Notes: a model not told the origin generated them from the sequence alone. 34,569 nt of DNA from Gammaproteobacteria bacterium (GCA_028066695.1 JALCBG010000023.1:1-34569); one strand, 5' to 3'. Positions 25,209 through 34,215 are shown, counted from the stretch's first letter. Program-made: numbers and translations.

Positions 25209-26470
25209 AGCCGCGAAAACGGCAGCACTTCCACCAGTTCGCCGGCGGCCGCGCCGGCAGAATCGTCCGGCAGGATGATGAAGCAGTTGGCTTCCGCCAT
25301 GGAGCGCAAAATGCCCGAGCCCTGCTCGCCGGTGGAGCGCACCGTGACGCCATCGGCGCCGGCCGACAAAACGCCGCGCTGGTATTCGGCGCGGCCGCGG
25401 CGCTTGCGCAATGCCGACTCGGTTTTCGCCAGCAGCCGCGGCGGCTCGGCCGCGGTTTCCCCGGCGAGTTGCCGCAGCGCCGGCTTGACGAAAATTTCAA
25501 AGGTGACCATGACCGACACCGGATTGCCGGGCAGGCCGAAGAACAAACTGCCGCCGTTTTCGCCGTGCAAACTTCCGAAGATCAGCGGCCGCCCGGGCTT
25601 GACCGCGACCTTCCAAAAATCAATTTTTCCGAGGCGCGTCAAAATTTCCCGGACATAGTCGGCCTCGCCGACCGAGGCGCCGGCCGAGGTGATGACCATG
25701 TCGGCGCATGCGCCGGCCTGCGCGAGCGCGGCGGCGAGCGCCTCGGCGTCGTCGCCGACGATTCCGAGGTCGGTGATTTCCGCGCCCTCCTGCGCCAGCA
25801 TGCCGTGCAGGGTGTGGCGGTTGGAGTCGTAGACCTCGCCGGTTTGCAGCGCGCCGCCGAGCGCGCGCAATTCGTCGCCGTTGGAAAAAAACGCGACGCG
25901 CGGCCGGCGAAACACCGGCAACTCGCACAACCCGAGCGAGGCCGCCAGCCCGATGTGCGACGGCGCCAGCCGGCGGCCGGCGCGAATGGCGGTCGCGCCT
26001 TCTTCCAGGTCTTCGCCTGCGCGGCGAATGTTGGCGCCGGGGGTTTCGCCGGCGCAAATGCGCGCGCCGTCTTTTTCTTTCACCGCGCGCTCCTGCGCGA
26101 CCACGCTGTCGGCGCCGCTTGGCAGCACCGCGCCGGTCATGATGCGCACGCATTGCCCGGCGCCGACTTCGCCGGCGAACGGTTTTCCGGCCATCGCCGC
26201 GCCGATTACCGCGAAGGTTTTTTCGCCGCGTTCCGGCAGGTCGCGCCCGCGCAGCGCGTAGCCGTCCATCGCCGAGTTGGTGTGGTTGGGCACCGGCGCG
26301 CCGGCGGTCACATCGGCGGCGAGCACCCGCCCGCGCGCCTCGCGCAGCGAGACTTTTTCAATTTGCGCGACCGGCGTTACCGCTTGGCGAATCAATTCCC
26401 GCGCGCGCCCGGCGCTGACCGCGGCCGGGTCGGCGTCGCAAACTTCCGGCGGGGGCGCGGGTTTGTTCAC
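25202..26470 (-). CDS. moeA: Molybdopterin molybdotransferase MoeA
   Basis: This enzyme inserts molybdate into adenylylated molybdopterin, the last step of molybdenum cofactor formation in the cytoplasm. The 422-residue product shows GRVLAADVTAGAPVPNHTNSAMDGYA near 46-71, GQCVRIMTGAVLPSGADSVV and SNGDELRALG. The MPT-binding block TSAGASVGEADYV and GLPGNPVSVMVTFEIFV follow toward the end, all typical of MoeA. The ATG at 26470 is the natural start. It lies 6 bases after moaC and overlaps the DsbA-like gene. Confidence 0.95.
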   Translation of the reverse strand: MNKPAPPPEVCDADPAAVSAGRARELIRQAVTPVAQIEKVSLREARGRVLAADVTAGAPVPNHTNSAMDGYALRGRDLPERGEKTFAVIGAAMAGKPFAGEVGAGQCVRIMTGAVLPSGADSVVAQERAVKEKDGARICAGETPGANIRRAGEDLEEGATAIRAGRRLAPSHIGLAASLGLCELPVFRRPRVAFFSNGDELRALGGALQTGEVYDSNRHTLHGMLAQEGAEITDLGIVGDDAEALAAALAQAGACADMVITSAGASVGEADYVREILTRLGKIDFWKVAVKPGRPLIFGSLHGENGGSLFFGLPGNPVSVMVTFEIFVKPALRQLAGETAAEPPRLLAKTESALRKRRGRAEYQRGVLSAGADGVTVRSTGEQGSGILRSMAEANCFIILPDDSAGAAAGELVEVLPFSRLW

Positions 26471-26476
26471 CGGTTT

Positions 26477-26983
26477 TTATTTCGCCCGCGGCGCGCCATG
26501 CTTTTCCTCCCCGCGATTCCACTCCCCCGAGCGCCCGCCCGATTTGTGCACCAGGCGGACATTATCTATCACCATCGCGCGCTCCAGCGATTTGCACATG
26601 TCATAGAGCGTCAGCAGCGCGGTCTGCACCGCGCACAGCGCCTCCATTTCCACGCCGGTGCGCTCGCGCGTGGCAGCGGTGGCGACGCAATGCACCGCCT
26701 CGCCGTCCTCGCGCAATTCCACCTCCACGCGCGTCAGCATCAGCGGGTGGCACAGCGGCACCAATTCGGCGGCGCGTTTTGCCGCCATGATTCCGGCGAC
26801 GCGCGCCACCGCAAAAGCGTCGCCTTTTTTGTTCGCGCCGCCGCGCACCGCGGCGAGCGTCTCGGCGCGCATGCGAATCCAGCCTTCGGCGACGGCGACG
26901 CGCGCGCTCGCCGGCTTTTCGCCGACATCAACCATGCGCGCTTCGCCGCGCGCGTTCAGGTGGGACGGGTGCTTCGCGCTCAT
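26477..26983 (-). CDS. moaC: Cyclic pyranopterin monophosphate synthase MoaC
   Basis: With MoaA, this enzyme converts GTP to cyclic pyranopterin monophosphate at the start of molybdenum cofactor synthesis. The 168-residue product has the family start HLNARGEARMVDVGEKP and the active-site stretches KKGDAFAVARVAGIMAAKR, ELVPLCHPL (catalytic His) and GVEMEALCAVQTALLTLYDMCKS, which carries the catalytic Asp and Lys. Length is normal. It begins the moaC-moeA-dsbA-like minus-strand group just after the hsp20 terminator. moaA is not in the window. Confidence 0.96.
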   Translation of the reverse strand: MSAKHPSHLNARGEARMVDVGEKPASARVAVAEGWIRMRAETLAAVRGGANKKGDAFAVARVAGIMAAKRAAELVPLCHPLMLTRVEVELREDGEAVHCVATAATRERTGVEMEALCAVQTALLTLYDMCKSLERAMVIDNVRLVHKSGGRSGEWNRGEEKHGAPRAK

Positions 26984-27020
26984 GCGGTCTATTGTAAGCG
27001 CGCGCCGCGCGCGTTGCGCG

Positions 27021-27048
27021 CAAACAAAAGGCCGCCGAAGCGGCCTTT
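27021..27048 (-). terminator. Rho-independent terminator of hsp20
   Basis: On the minus strand, AAAGGCCGC and GCGGCCTTT form a 9-bp stem with a TTCG tetraloop, followed by TGTTTG. It separates hsp20 from the moaC operon. Confidence 0.75.
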
Positions 27049-27074
27049 CGCATTTTTGAAACCCGCCTTCGGCG

Positions 27075-27488
27075 TCAGTGCGCTTCCACTTCCACCGTCC
27101 GCCCGGCGACTTCGGCGGCGCGCGGCAGGGTCAGTTTGAGCACGCCGTCGCGGTAGGCGGCGCGGATTTTGCTCTCGTCCACCGCCTTGCCGAGGCGCAG
27201 CGCGCGGCGGTGTTTGCCGGTGCGGCGCTCGCTGGTGATCACCGAAGCGTCGGCGCGCTCATCGCGCGTCTCGGCCTCAATGGTCAGCACGTTGTCTTTG
27301 ACGCTGACCGCCAGATCTTCCTTGCGCACGCCGGGCAGGTCCACGGCGACTTCGTAGCCGTCGCCGGTTTCCACGATGTCCAGCGCCGGCGCGGCGGCGG
27401 CGTGCGGCGGGAAGAAGCCGGCGAACACGCTGTCCACGTCGCCGAGCAGGTTGAAGCGGGGTTGCGGGATTTTGGTAAGACCGTACAT
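27075..27488 (-). CDS. Small heat-shock protein, Hsp20/IbpA family
   Basis: A 137-residue ATP-independent holdase chaperone. The alpha-crystallin domain runs from about residue 37 (APALDIVETGDGYEVAVDLP) to the end, with GVRKEDLAVSVKDNVLTIEAE in the middle and AAYRDGVLKLTLPRA near the C-terminus. The C-terminal I/V-x-I/V motif may be TVEVEAH. The start at 27488 (MYGLTK) is set by GGAGGT 7 nt upstream; an upstream GTG at 27497 lies within that ribosome site. The gene is a single transcription unit with its own terminator. No ROSE-type thermometer is obvious. Confidence 0.92.
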   Translation of the reverse strand: MYGLTKIPQPRFNLLGDVDSVFAGFFPPHAAAAPALDIVETGDGYEVAVDLPGVRKEDLAVSVKDNVLTIEAETRDERADASVITSERRTGKHRRALRLGKAVDESKIRAAYRDGVLKLTLPRAAEVAGRTVEVEAH

Positions 27489-27578
27489 TTGGGACACCTC
27501 CGGTAAGAGTAGGTTGGTGTCCTGAAAGTGGGGATTGCGCCGGAGAATTCAAGTGCGCCGGCAAGCGCGCCGGAAAAA

Positions 27579-28376
27579 TTACCCGGAAAACAGCGGGGCG
27601 AGCGGCGCGGCCGCGGCCTGCACGGTTTCGCCGCGCCGCCCGAGCGCGACCACGGCCAGCCCGAGATTGCGCCGCTGCCAGTCGGGCGGCAATGCAAGTG
27701 TGACGGTCTTGCGGTTTTCGCCGCGGCGCATGCGCATCGGCGCGCTCCAATGGCGCACCACAAAATCGTGCCGCAGCGTCCGCCCGTTGTTTTCGCCGGC
27801 GCCGATGCGGCGCGTGATGCCGTTTTCATACACCGCCAGATGCGCGTGCAGCGCGCGCGCCGAGCGGTTGTTCAGGGTGATTTCGGCGGTGATTTCGCCG
27901 TCTTCGCCGCGCGACACGCGCACTTCAATGCGCGCCTCCGCGGTTTGCGCGTTGGCCGCCTTTATCGCGCGCAACGCTTTGCCGCCATGCCACGATTCGC
28001 GCCCGTCCACGATTGTCGCCGGGGTGTAGACGCCGGTGCGGTTGGTCGCGGCGACATTCCGCTGGCGTTTGGTGAACGCTTTTTTCGCGAACGGGTCGGT
28101 CCAGCCGAGGTAGTTCCAGTAGTCCACATGAAACGCGAGCGGCACCGCGCGCAATGCATCCCCGTCGCCGTCTCCGTAATGAAGCGATTCGCCGAGCGCG
28201 CGCAGCCAATTGTCGGCCGGCGGGCAGCTGCTGCAGCCCTCGGAGGTGTAGAGTTCCACCAGCGGCGTTTTCGCGGCGGCGCTGGCGAATAGGAGCGGCT
28301 CGCCGGCGAAAGCGCGCGCGCCGCACAAAAGCGCGAGCGCAAACAGCATCGCCGGTCGTTTCAAAATCGCGCTCAT
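27579..28376 (-). CDS. Exported DUF1223 thioredoxin-like protein
   Basis: A 265-residue protein with a signal peptide ([15 protein letters not shown], cleavage after AFA) and a thioredoxin-like domain with [19 protein letters not shown], the hallmark of DUF1223. [17 protein letters not shown] and [14 protein letters not shown] are also typical. The CSSC pair could be redox-active in the periplasm. The C-terminal half is beta-rich. Its ATG overlaps the msrB stop by 4 bases, so it is translationally coupled to methionine sulfoxide reductase, which suggests a role in oxidative repair; that link is inference. Confidence 0.85.
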   Translation of the reverse strand: MSAILKRPAMLFALALLCGARAFAGEPLLFASAAAKTPLVELYTSEGCSSCPPADNWLRALGESLHYGDGDGDALRAVPLAFHVDYWNYLGWTDPFAKKAFTKRQRNVAATNRTGVYTPATIVDGRESWHGGKALRAIKAANAQTAEARIEVRVSRGEDGEITAEITLNNRSARALHAHLAVYENGITRRIGAGENNGRTLRHDFVVRHWSAPMRMRRGENRKTVTLALPPDWQRRNLGLAVVALGRRGETVQAAAAPLAPLFSG

Positions 28377-28846
28377 TTAAAAAGTCCGGCGTATTCGGCG
28401 TAGCCCTCGCGCGCCAATTCTTCCCTGGGCACGAAGCGCAGCGCGGCCGAGTTCATGCAGTAGCGGCGCCCGGTCGGCGGCGGTCCGTCGTCAAACACAT
28501 GGCCGAGGTGGGCGTCGCCGTGCACGCTGCGCACTTCGGTGCGCGGCAGGAATAGTTTGAAGTCGGTTTTTTCCGCGAGGTTTTCCGGCTCCAGCGGGCG
28601 GGTGAAACTCGGCCAGCCGGTGCCCGAATCAAATTTGTCGCGCGAGGAAAACAGCGGCGCGCCGCTGACCGCATCCACATACAGCCCGTCGCGTTTTTCG
28701 TCGTGGTAGGCGTTGTCAAACGGCGGCTCGGTGGCGTCGCAGCGGGTGACGCGGTAGGCGAGCGGCGAGAGGCGCTCGCGCAGTTCGGCGTCGCTCGGTT
28801 TCGGGTATTTCGCGGTTTTGTCCGCGGCTTTTGCCGGATCGTTCAT
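28373..28846 (-). CDS. msrB: Peptide methionine (R)-sulfoxide reductase MsrB
   Basis: This enzyme reduces methionine-R-sulfoxide in proteins. The 157-residue product has [27 protein letters not shown] and [11 protein letters not shown], where Cys is the catalytic residue. [12 protein letters not shown] shows that the structural zinc Cys pairs of some MsrB proteins are absent. The Cys in [10 protein letters not shown] is at the usual place of the resolving Cys. No signal peptide is seen, so it should be cytoplasmic. It lies 35 bases after the HAD gene and overlaps the DUF1223 gene by 4 bases. Confidence 0.95.
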   Translation of the reverse strand: MNDPAKAADKTAKYPKPSDAELRERLSPLAYRVTRCDATEPPFDNAYHDEKRDGLYVDAVSGAPLFSSRDKFDSGTGWPSFTRPLEPENLAEKTDFKLFLPRTEVRSVHGDAHLGHVFDDGPPPTGRRYCMNSAALRFVPREELAREGYAEYAGLFK

Positions 28847-28881
28847 TTGCGCGGGGATTTTACCCGCTTCCCGTTCATTTA

Positions 28882-29595
28882 TTATGCGCGCGCCCGCGCA
28901 TCCAATGCCGCTTCCAGTTCGCCGACATTTTTCAGCACCAAGTCGGCGCCGGCCGAATTCAGCGCGTCCGCGTCGTGCGCGCCGCTGAGCACGCCGACGC
29001 GCAAGGCCGCGCCGGCGTTCTCGCCCATGCGCAGGTCTTTCGGGCTGTCGCCGACCACCGCGATTTGCGCGCCTTGCAGGCCGCACGCGCCGCAAAACGC
29101 CAGCGCCATTCCGGCCTCGGGTTTTACGCCGTGGCCGCTGTCGGCGCCGCACACGAAATCAAAATGCGCGGCCGCGCCGAGCGCGTCCAGCATGGCGCGC
29201 GCGCCGGCCTCGTCGTCCATGGTCGCCAGTCCGAGCGCGAAACCGCGCCGCCGCAGCGAGGCCAGCACCGCGTCCAAATTCTCAATTACCGGCGCGTATT
29301 CATGCCGCGCGAAGCAGGCCTCCAGTTCGCGCCGCTCGGCGCCGCCCAGCGGCGCGCCGACCGCCTCGCCCCACAGCGCAAAAATTTCGCGGTTGCTGCC
29401 GGAGGCGAGCGGCGAATCCGGCAGCCAGGTTTCGTTCTCGGCGACAAACCCGCCGCGCGCCAGCAATTCGCCGGCGGAAATTCCGAAACGCCCCTGCAAA
29501 TACTCGGCCGCGCGCCGGTAGGGCGGCAGCCAGGTGCGGTTGAAATCAAGCAGCGTTCCGTCTTTGTCAAAGAGAATGCCGCGGATTTTTTTCAT
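28882..29595 (-). CDS. HAD-family phosphatase, phosphoglycolate phosphatase-like
   Basis: A 237-residue haloacid dehalogenase-type hydrolase. Motif I is [10 protein letters not shown] near residues 9-18, motif II the Thr in LATMDDE, motif III the Lys in GVKPEAGM and motif [17 protein letters not shown]. The cap is helical between motifs I and II, as in Gph-like enzymes. Candidate substrates are 2-phosphoglycolate or other small phosphate esters. Motif I begins with D-K-D rather than the common D-L-D, as in several HAD subfamilies. The ATG at 29595 overlaps the ispG stop (ATGA), indicating coupling. Confidence 0.87.
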   Translation of the reverse strand: MKKIRGILFDKDGTLLDFNRTWLPPYRRAAEYLQGRFGISAGELLARGGFVAENETWLPDSPLASGSNREIFALWGEAVGAPLGGAERRELEACFARHEYAPVIENLDAVLASLRRRGFALGLATMDDEAGARAMLDALGAAAHFDFVCGADSGHGVKPEAGMALAFCGACGLQGAQIAVVGDSPKDLRMGENAGAALRVGVLSGAHDADALNSAGADLVLKNVGELEAALDARARA

Positions 29596-30737
29596 CCGGT
29601 TTCGCCGGCGGCGATCATCGCGCGCAATTCCGCGTCCAGCGCGTCCAGAATTTGGTCGTATTTGAACGCGCCGATTTTTTCGCCGCGCTTTTTCAGGTTC
29701 ACATAGTTCGGCCCGCACCACAGTCCGAGGTCGGCGTCGTCGGTTTCGCCGGGCCCGTTGACGCGGCAGCCCATGACCGCGATGGTCAGCGCGTGCTGTT
29801 CGGCGTGGCGCGTGCGCTCGCGCACCTGCTGCGCCAATTCCACGAATGCGCGGTTTTCCACGCGCGAGCAACTCGGGCAACTGATCAGGTTCAGCGAGTT
29901 TTCATTGAAGCGCACCACGCTGCGCACGCGCCCGGCCGCGATGTCTTTAATGATGTCGCGCGCCGCGGAAATTTCCAGATGTTTTTCCTCGTTCGGCACG
30001 GTCAGCGAGACGCGCACGGTGTCGCCGATGCCGCGCGACAGCAACTGCTCAAAAGCGATGCGGGTTTTTTCAACGCCCTCGGGCGGCATGCCGGCCTCGG
30101 TGACGCCGAGGTGCTGCGGCACATGCGGGCGCGCCTCGGCGAAGCGGCGGCAGGCGTCTATGACCTTGCGCGGGTCGGAATCTTTCAGCGACACGCAAAA
30201 GCGCGTGAAGCCGATGCTTTCCAGATGGTCGCTGTGCTCAACCGCGCTTTCCACCATCGGCGCGACCGAGTCATCATTCGCGCCGCGCGCGGCGAGTTTC
30301 GCCGGATCCACCGAGCCGGCGTTTACGCCGACGCGCAGCGCGCAGTCGTGGCGCGCGGCGATGTCGGCGAGTTCGGCGACTTTGTCGCGCCACGGCTTGC
30401 TTTTTTCGTGGTGGTAGAGGTGGCCGGGGTTGTAGCGGATTTTGTCCACATGCGGCGCGAGCATTTTTGCCAGGCGGTAGTTTTCCTGCAAGTCGGCGCT
30501 CAGCGCCGCGTCGCATTGCGCGCGCAATTCGGCGAGCGCCAGCGCGTCTTTTTTGTTGTCCACCGCGAGGCGAATGATGTCGGCGCCGGCGCGCTGCAGT
30601 TGGCGAAGTTGCGCCAGCGTCGCGCCGATGTCGGTGGTCGCGGTCGCGCACATGCTCTGCACCGCGAGCGGGCGGCCGCCGCCGATGGCGACGCCGCCGA
30701 TTTGGATTTCACGCGTAGGTTTGCGCGGCGCGTTCAT
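29592..30737 (-). CDS. ispG: 4-hydroxy-3-methylbut-2-enyl diphosphate synthase IspG (GcpE)
   Basis: This [4Fe-4S] enzyme of the MEP isoprenoid pathway converts MEcPP to HMBPP. The 381-residue product has the bacterial IspG start [19 protein letters not shown], then [20 protein letters not shown] and RVGVNAGS. The cluster ligands are in ISCPSCSR and [10 protein letters not shown]. The ATG at 30737 is chosen because TREIQIG follows soon after; the frame is open further upstream but that part is antisense to nothing useful and lacks family residues. It starts 4 bases after the SprT-like stop. It is the second gene of a five-gene minus-strand group. Confidence 0.95.
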   Translation of the reverse strand: MNAPRKPTREIQIGGVAIGGGRPLAVQSMCATATTDIGATLAQLRQLQRAGADIIRLAVDNKKDALALAELRAQCDAALSADLQENYRLAKMLAPHVDKIRYNPGHLYHHEKSKPWRDKVAELADIAARHDCALRVGVNAGSVDPAKLAARGANDDSVAPMVESAVEHSDHLESIGFTRFCVSLKDSDPRKVIDACRRFAEARPHVPQHLGVTEAGMPPEGVEKTRIAFEQLLSRGIGDTVRVSLTVPNEEKHLEISAARDIIKDIAAGRVRSVVRFNENSLNLISCPSCSRVENRAFVELAQQVRERTRHAEQHALTIAVMGCRVNGPGETDDADLGLWCGPNYVNLKKRGEKIGAFKYDQILDALDAELRAMIAAGETG

Positions 30738-30741
30738 GCGC

Positions 30742-31395
30742 TCACTCAAATGTCGGCATTCCGAAACGCGCGGCGAGGGTTTTGTTCCACCGCAAAAACC
30801 GCGGCGCGCGCCCGCACTGCATGCACGCCAGGCCGCGCGCGCGGCGGTTGCGCGCCAGCGCGAAGCAGCCGCCCGGGCAGCGCATGATCCAGCGCGGCGG
30901 GCCGAACTCAATGTCGTGGCAGAGGCGCGCACTGCAGCCGATGCCGCGCGCGATGCGGCGCCAGCGCGCGTCGTGGTGGTGGCTGGCGCCGGCGAGCGCG
31001 TGCGCGATTTCGTGCAAAATCGTGTCGCGCACTTCCCCGGGCGGCGCGGCGCGCAGGAACAGCCGCGACAGCGAGATGGTTTTGTCGCGGTAGTCGCATG
31101 CGCCGGCGCGGCTGCCCGAGTCGTCCAGGCATGCCGACCACTCGCGCAGGCCGTGCCGGCGCAGCAATTGGCGGCATTGCTTGAGCGCGTTTTGCTCGGC
31201 CTCGGAATGGTCGCGCGCGGCGCGCGACGGGCGGATCAGTTCATACGGCACGCGGTATTCGCCGTCGTCGGCGTCCACGCCGGCATAGCGCGGTCCCAGC
31301 GTGCGCACCACGCCGCGCAGCCGCCGCCTTCGGTAGGCGAAGCGCACCGTGTCGCCCGGCGACACCCGCGCCTTTAATTTGTCAAGTTCTTGCAT
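30742..31395 (-). CDS. SprT-like zinc metalloprotease-domain protein
   Basis: A 217-residue protein with a small N-terminal beta domain ([20 protein letters not shown], resembling a KOW/Tudor-like strand set). A SprT-like domain follows: [11 protein letters not shown] and the zinc motif [12 protein letters not shown]. Two further Cys pairs near the C-terminus (MRCPGGC and LACMQCG) resemble the zinc ribbon of SprT/Spartan proteins. SprT relatives can be DNA-protein crosslink proteases, though many bacterial members have unknown function. The ATG at 31395 is used; an ATG at 31419 is possible. It is divergent from birA with about 96 bases between. Confidence 0.8.
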   Translation of the reverse strand: MQELDKLKARVSPGDTVRFAYRRRRLRGVVRTLGPRYAGVDADDGEYRVPYELIRPSRAARDHSEAEQNALKQCRQLLRRHGLREWSACLDDSGSRAGACDYRDKTISLSRLFLRAAPPGEVRDTILHEIAHALAGASHHHDARWRRIARGIGCSARLCHDIEFGPPRWIMRCPGGCFALARNRRARGLACMQCGRAPRFLRWNKTLAARFGMPTFE

Positions 31396-31491
31396 TGGCC
31401 GTTTTCCCTCGCCGCGCATGTCCGCCGCGGCCGGCCGTTAAGATTGCCCTATTTTCGCCGCCGCCGTCAAGACCCGCCGCCGCCAAAAAAC

Positions 31492-32262
31492 ATGCCCGAG
31501 CACGACCCGAAGCGAATTGACGCGCTGCTGCGCCGCGCCGGCGCCGAGGCGGCCGGCCGCCTGCACTGGTTTGCCGAGACCGCCTCCACCAATGACTGGC
31601 TGCTGGCGCAGGCCGATGTGCACGCGCGCGCCTGCCTCGCCGAGGCGCAGAGCGCCGGGCGCGGGCGGCGCGGCCGGGCGTGGCATGCCGCGCCGTCCGG
31701 GGCGGTGCTGCTGTCGCTCGGCTGGTCGCTCGGCGGCGCCGCGGCCGACGGGTTGTCGCTGCTGTCGGGGCTTGCGGCGGTGGATGCGCTGCGCCGCGCC
31801 GGCGTCGGCGGAGTGGGTTTGAAGTGGCCGAATGATTTAATGGCCGGCGGCAAAAAACTCGGCGGCGTGCTGGTGGAGTTGCGCGGGGGCGACTGCGTCA
31901 TCGGCCTCGGGGTCAATGTTATGATGCCGCCGATGGCGCGGGAATCTACCAATTTGCAGGCGCTCGGTTACGAAATCGACCGCGACGCGCTCGCCGCCGG
32001 GCTGATCATTTCCCATTGCAGTTTTTTGCGCCGCTTTTGCAGCGGCGGTTTCGCGCAGTTTGCCGGCGCATGGCAGCGCCTCAATGTGCACCGCGACCGC
32101 GCGGTATCGGTGGAATCGCCGCGCGAGACTTTTCAGGGCGTGGCGCGCGGCATAGACGCCGACGGCGCGCTGCTGGTGGAACAGTTTGACGCGCAGGGAC
32201 AGGCAGGGCATGTCCGGCGGGTGATCGCCGGCGAAGTCAGTTTGCGCGGGTGCGGGCGGTGA
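31492..32262 (+). CDS. birA: Biotin-[acetyl-CoA carboxylase] ligase BirA, catalytic form
   Basis: This enzyme attaches biotin to the carboxyl carrier protein via biotinyl-AMP. The 256-residue product has ETASTNDWLL near 24-33, the biotin-AMP loop AGRGRRGRAWHA, LKWPNDLMAGGKKLGGVLVE and VIGLGVNV. The N-terminal helix-turn-helix of the E. coli repressor is missing, so it is a ligase only, without bio operon repression. The C-terminal SH3-like domain is present (GVARGIDADGALLVE). Its stop overlaps the coaX GTG (GTGA). The birA-coaX pair leading to the tRNA cluster is a conserved gammaproteobacterial arrangement. Confidence 0.95.
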   Translation: MPEHDPKRIDALLRRAGAEAAGRLHWFAETASTNDWLLAQADVHARACLAEAQSAGRGRRGRAWHAAPSGAVLLSLGWSLGGAAADGLSLLSGLAAVDALRRAGVGGVGLKWPNDLMAGGKKLGGVLVELRGGDCVIGLGVNVMMPPMARESTNLQALGYEIDRDALAAGLIISHCSFLRRFCSGGFAQFAGAWQRLNVHRDRAVSVESPRETFQGVARGIDADGALLVEQFDAQGQAGHVRRVIAGEVSLRGCGR

Positions 32263-33038
32263 AATTGCTGGTGGATGTCGGCAACCGCCGCTTGAAATGG
32301 GCGAGCGCGCGCGGCGCGAACGGCGGTTTCGAGCAAAGCGGCGCGTTGGATTTTGCCGGCGCGGATGAATTGCCGGCGCTCGCCGCGCAGTGGGCGCAAC
32401 TCGCGCCGGATTCGGTGTGGGTGTCGTGCGTGGCCGCGCCGCCGGCGCGCGAGGCGCTCGCCCGGCAGGTGCGCGAGGCGTGGTCGCTGGATCCGGTTTT
32501 CATTCGCGCGCGCGCGCGCCAGGCCGGCGTGGTCAACGGCTATGCCGAGCCGGGCGCGCTCGGCGGCGACCGCTGGGCCGCGCTGGTTGCGGCCGGCGCG
32601 CAGCACCCGCGCCGCGCGCTGATAGTGGTTGACGCCGGCACCGCGGTCACGGTGGATTTGCTCGATTGCGGCGTGTTTCGTGGCGGCGTGATTTTGCCGG
32701 GTCTGCGGGCGATGCGCGCCGCGCTCACCCGCCGCGCCGAAGGCATCAATGCCGGCGGCGCTCCCGACTGCGAAAATTCCCCCGCGGAATTGCCCGATGC
32801 GCTCGCCACCGACACCGATGCCGCGGTCGCGGCCGGCGCGGCGCTCGCGCTCGCCGGCGGCGTGGAATTGGCGCTGGCGCGGCAGCGCGCTTCGCTGCCG
32901 AGCGCGCGCCGCCGCGGCTGCCTGGTGGTCGCCACCGGCGGCGACGCCGCGCAATTGGCGCCGCTGCTCGGCTGCGAGGTCGCGTCCGCGCCGGATTTGG
33001 TGCTGCGCGGATTGGCGGTGATCGCCGAGGCGGCCTGA
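32259..33038 (+). CDS. coaX: Type III pantothenate kinase CoaX
   Basis: This enzyme phosphorylates pantothenate, the first step of coenzyme A synthesis. The 259-residue acetate/sugar-kinase-fold protein has the phosphate motif LLVDVGNRRLKWA at the start. YAEPGALGGDRWAALVAA follows in the middle, then IVVDAGTAVTVDLL (second Asp motif) and GGVILPGLRAMRAAL. ATGGDA near the end is the third nucleotide-site motif. The usual N-terminal D-x-G-N-T reads DVGNRR, with Arg in place of the common Thr-Arg/Ser. GTG at 32259 overlaps the birA stop by 4 bases and lies at the family start. The SPOR gene begins at its stop. Confidence 0.92.
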   Translation: MKLLVDVGNRRLKWASARGANGGFEQSGALDFAGADELPALAAQWAQLAPDSVWVSCVAAPPAREALARQVREAWSLDPVFIRARARQAGVVNGYAEPGALGGDRWAALVAAGAQHPRRALIVVDAGTAVTVDLLDCGVFRGGVILPGLRAMRAALTRRAEGINAGGAPDCENSPAELPDALATDTDAAVAAGAALALAGGVELALARQRASLPSARRRGCLVVATGGDAAQLAPLLGCEVASAPDLVLRGLAVIAEAA

Positions 33039-33703
33039 TGAAGTGGTTGCTGGCATTGCTGATCGCCGCCAATATCGGCTTTTATTTGTGGGCCGGCGGG
33101 CGCGGCGCGCGCGTGGAACAAAGCGCCGCGCCGCCCGCGGCGGCCGAAGTCAACCGCGAGGGAATGCTGCTGTTGCAGGAGCGCGCCGGCAATGCGCGCG
33201 CCGAAACCGCGGCGCGCGGCGAGCCGTTGTGCTACCGCATCGGCCCGTTCAAGCGCGAGAGCGCGTGGCGCGAGGCGCGCGAGTGGATGCGCAAGCAGCA
33301 ATTTCCGCACACCGCGACGCGCGGCACGACCCGCCGAATGCGCGCGCTGCGCGTTTATTTGGGCCCGTTTGAGACGCGCGCGGCGGCCGAAGCCGAGGCC
33401 GCGGCGCGCGGTTTGGCGCGGAGAAACATTCCGCATTTCATTGACGAAAAACGCCCGAACGAGGTGCGCGTTTCGCTCGGATTTTTCATTCAACCGGCGC
33501 TGGCCGAGCGTTTTCGCACGAATTTGCGCAATTTGCACGGAATTTCCGCCAAACAGGGCGAGGAATACCCGAAAATGGGCCCGCACGACTGGATTGAGGC
33601 GTCCATTGACCCGGCGCAACGCGAGGCGCTGGTCGCGCGGACTTGGGGGGACGAGGGCACGGCCGCGGCCTCGGTGGATTGCGGCGAATTGGCCGGCGGC
33701 TGA
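33038..33703 (+). CDS. SPOR-domain membrane-anchored protein
   Basis: A 221-residue protein with one N-terminal membrane helix (WLLALLIAANIGFYLWAG), a short linker and an approximately 70-residue SPOR-like domain from about residue 63 (LCYRIGPFKRESAWREAREW to VYLGPFETRAAAEAEAAARG). SPOR domains bind peptidoglycan stripped of stem peptides at the division site. A further C-terminal region (KRPNEVRVSLGFF to ELAGG) has no motif I know. The start overlaps the coaX stop (TGATG). The birA-coaX-SPOR order is known from pseudomonads. The next feature is the tRNA promoter. Confidence 0.82.
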   Translation: MKWLLALLIAANIGFYLWAGGRGARVEQSAAPPAAAEVNREGMLLLQERAGNARAETAARGEPLCYRIGPFKRESAWREAREWMRKQQFPHTATRGTTRRMRALRVYLGPFETRAAAEAEAAARGLARRNIPHFIDEKRPNEVRVSLGFFIQPALAERFRTNLRNLHGISAKQGEEYPKMGPHDWIEASIDPAQREALVARTWGDEGTAAASVDCGELAGG

Positions 33704-33752
33704 GGCCGCGAAATTTTTTTCTTAATTCCCGGTTTTTTCGCGGCGATTTGCG

Positions 33753-33758
33753 TATAAT
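33753..33758 (+). promoter_or_regulatory. -10 box of the tRNA-Thr gene
   Basis: A perfect TATAAT followed by a GC-rich start region (CCGCCG), as at stringently controlled stable-RNA promoters. T-rich sequence about 17 bases upstream is a poor -35. It gives a 5' leader of about 90 nt before the tRNA. Confidence 0.5.
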
Positions 33759-33854
33759 CCGCCGTCCTTTGCTCTTCGCGCCATGCCGCGAGCGATTTCG
33801 TCCGCGTTTTTCCATGCAACCCTTTGAATACAATGTCTTTTTTCCGATCCATTT

Positions 33855-34215
33855 GCCCGCATAGCTCAGCCGGTGAGAGCAGCTGATTTGTGAATGTTGC
33901 ACCTTCGCGGGGAAACTCGCGGAGTGGAGGTGGCTAAAACGGGGAAACCTTCGTTGATGGCGCGTTTGGTCGTTCCGTCAAAATGGCAATCCCGTGCTAC
34001 CCCCGCCGCGGCGGGGGGAGTGTAGAGACTTTACACCACCCGCCTGTGTCGCCCCAATGCCAAATCCATCAAATTTGACCCGAGAAATGACATGCCCGGC
34101 GATATGGCGAAGAGAAAGTCCAGACCCCAAACCCGAGGCGCCGGCCGCGGGGCCGTGAAAACGGTGGCGGGTATGAATCAGCAGGTCGTGGGTTCGAGTC
34201 CCTCTGCGGGCTCCA
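33855..34215 (+). tRNA. tRNA-Thr(TGT), split by a group I intron
   Basis: Exons are 33855-33891 and 34176-34215. The acceptor stem pairs GCCCGCA with TGCGGGC, the discriminator is T and CCA is encoded. The D stem is GCTC/GAGC; the anticodon stem GCTGA/TCAGC encloses a loop that becomes TTTGTAA once the insert is removed, giving anticodon TGT at 34-36. The T arm is GTGGG-TTCGAGT-CCCTC with one T-T mismatch. G1-C72, C2-G71 and the anticodon suit threonine. The following tRNA-Tyr and tRNA-Gly and the birA neighbourhood match the gammaproteobacterial thrU-tyrU-glyT order, supporting the call. Without removal of the insert no tRNA can form. Confidence 0.9.
33892..34175 (+). ncRNA. Group I self-splicing intron in tRNA-Thr anticodon loop
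   Basis: A 284-nt insert after anticodon position 36. The 5' exon ends in U and the intron in G, as required. An internal guide TTGCA (33897-33901) pairs with the ligated exons TGTAA, with the U-G wobble exactly at the splice site. Elements resembling P (CGGGGAAACCT, 33940-33950), Q (AATGGCAAT, 33982-33990), R (TGTAGAGACT, 34021-34030) and S (AGAGAAAGTC, 34111-34120) are in order. P7 pairs GACTTT (34027-34032) with AAAGTC (34115-34120). The layout resembles the small Azoarcus tRNA-Ile intron (IC3 type). No homing endonuclease frame is inside. Confidence 0.88.

Noticed and set aside
33881-33900. Reading the first tRNA as an unsplit tRNA-His (GTG in TTGTGAA)
   Set aside because: The 3' half of the anticodon stem and the T arm do not follow. 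They are found 284 bases later, and the acceptor lacks histidine features.
33892-34175. Homing endonuclease gene within the intron
   Set aside because: Only short frames exist on both strands. None shows LAGLIDADG, HNH or GIY-YIG residues, and most of the length is taken by the ribozyme core.
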